7,425 nt of DNA from Bacteroidota bacterium (GTDB lineage: Bacteria; Bacteroidota; Bacteroidia; Bacteroidales; B39-G9): the NCBI GenBank assembly GCA_003648455.1, contig QMPG01000153.1:1-7425 (forward strand). The letters run 5' to 3'. The notes under the pieces are model-generated. The model was not told the DNA's origin. It did no database searches and worked only from the letters and a program-made list of their open reading frames with translations. The translations under genes and the position numbers were made by a program. Below, piece by piece: positions 6,535-7,425 of the stretch (position 1 is its first letter; each line of letters starts with the position of its first letter).

Positions 6535-7425
6535 TTAATTTTTAAAGTTATTATAATTTGAGAACTGCGAAATCATTTTAAATGCATCAAGAACAAGTGC
6601 AACTGTTCCATCTCCCAGAATTGAAGAGCCTGAAATAATTTCAATATTTTTAAAAATCTGTCCAAGTGGTTTTAATACAGCCTGATGTTCTCCTATAACA
6701 TTGTCAACAACTATGCCCACTTTATTATTAAGGTAATTAACTATAATGAGTTGTTCTTTTTCTAAAGATGTTTTTGGAAAATTTAATTCTTCTCTTAAAT
6801 AATAAAATGGGAATTGCGTATCATCAACTGTAACAACATTATTAAATGTATTAATTAATTGTGAATGTTCTACCGAGTAAATTTTTTCAATTGATGATAT
6901 TGGAATAATGAACATTGTGTCATCAATTTTTGTTAATAAACCGTCAATTATTGATAATGTAAGTGGTAACTTAATAGAAATAGTAGTTCCTTTGCCAAGA
7001 GTAGATTCTATATTTACTTCTCCTCTAATGTCTGTAATTTTTTGTTTAACAACATCCATCCCTACTCCACGTCCAGAAACATTAGTAATGGATTTTGATG
7101 TGGTAAAGCCCGGTTTGAAAATAAGATTTAATATTTCTTGATTATTGAGATTGTTGTTTTTATCGATAAAACCTTTAGCAATTGCAGATTGTTTAATTTT
7201 ATTAATATCAATTCCGGCGCCGTCGTCAATAATTTGAATAAAAATGTTTGTGCCTGAATAAAAAGCTTTTAAAGTTATTGTTCCTTGTTTTGTAAACTTT
7301 AATGCATTTGATACAAAGTTTCTAATAACTTGAGATAATCTATTTTTATCATTATATATTTCATCTTTATACTCATCAATCACTATAAGCTCTAGATTTT
7401 TATCACTTGCACCATGTTCAAATTG
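6535..7425 (-). CDS. cheA: CheA-type chemotaxis kinase, C-terminal part (ATPase + CheW-like domain), 5' end off window
   Basis: The last 296 residues are visible, numbered here from the right edge; the frame is open to the edge. The GTG at 7381-7383 is an internal Val, not a start. The catalytic domain (about 8-156) has N-box QVIRNFVSNALKFT (32-45), G1 DDGAGID (67-73), the CheA-type lid motif IFKPGFTT (102-109), G2 SGRGVGMDVVK (117-127) and LPLTLSIIDGLL (153-164). The regulatory CheW-like P5 domain follows (about 158-285), ending in the CheA hallmark SGSSILGDGTVALVLDAF. From G1 onward it is canonical CheA. Upstream, the segment DKNLEL...YNDKNRLSQVIRNFVSNALKFTKQG looks like the HisKA-to-HATPase junction of ordinary sensor kinases and replaces CheA's usual HLIRNAxDHG motif and following insert. 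Whether the missing N-terminus is an HPt (P1), as in CheA, or an H-box cannot be seen. It heads the visible part of the operon, 4 bp before cheW. Confidence 0.88.
   Translation of the reverse strand, partial: QFEHGASDKNLELIVIDEYKDEIYNDKNRLSQVIRNFVSNALKFTKQGTITLKAFYSGTNIFIQIIDDGAGIDINKIKQSAIAKGFIDKNNNLNNQEILNLIFKPGFTTSKSITNVSGRGVGMDVVKQKITDIRGEVNIESTLGKGTTISIKLPLTLSIIDGLLTKIDDTMFIIPISSIEKIYSVEHSQLINTFNNVVTVDDTQFPFYYLREELNFPKTSLEKEQLIIVNYLNNKVGIVVDNVIGEHQAVLKPLGQIFKNIEIISGSSILGDGTVALVLDAFKMISQFSNYNNFKN

Noticed and set aside
7381..7383. GTG as the start codon of the CheA-like gene
   Set aside because: The reading frame continues open to the window edge with sensible kinase sequence, and a start here would cut off the beginning of the ATPase domain; it is an internal Val codon.

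Overview
The window is AT-rich and almost fully coding. It carries most of a bacterial chemotaxis/adaptation operon, all on the minus strand, plus the tail of an unrelated plus-strand gene at the left edge. The GxxExxY-type nuclease-fold gene, near absence of Shine-Dalgarno sites (one clear exception), a TAnnTTTG-like promoter box and low GC suggest Bacteroidota. This is an inference; there is no rRNA or other phylogenetic marker here.

Layout in minus-strand transcription order (right to left): a chemotaxis kinase that enters from beyond the right edge (6535-7425, CheA-type P4/P5 end); cheW (5988-6530); a two-TM methyl-accepting chemotaxis protein (3963-5951); a 210-bp spacer with a long hairpin and decayed repeats (3753-3962); cheR methyltransferase (2895-3752); an unusual small histidine-kinase-like gene (1976-2833); cheD deamidase (1457-1966); and cheB methylesterase (295-1371). 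A 95-bp convergent spacer separates cheB from the 3' end of the plus-strand GxxExxY gene (to 199).

Together these encode an array core (receptor, CheW, kinase) and an adaptation module (CheR, CheB and CheD, which methylate, demethylate and deamidate receptor glutamyl or glutaminyl sites). The receptor carries matches to the methylation-site consensus and ends in an aromatic pentapeptide (EFERF) of the kind that tethers CheR/CheB, so enzymes and substrate look matched within the operon. No cheY, cheC, cheX or cheZ lies in the window.

The most unusual parts are two kinases. The gene between cheR and cheD has an intact ATP-binding domain, but its phosphoacceptor His is Asn, while the adjacent E-x-x-N phosphatase-type motif is kept. 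It also appears to have lost most of an upstream PAS domain. The CheA-like protein has a HisKA-family style N-box joined to a canonical CheA ATP lid and CheW-like domain, so it may not be an ordinary HPt-type CheA. The mcp-cheR spacer has palindromic, REP-like structure.
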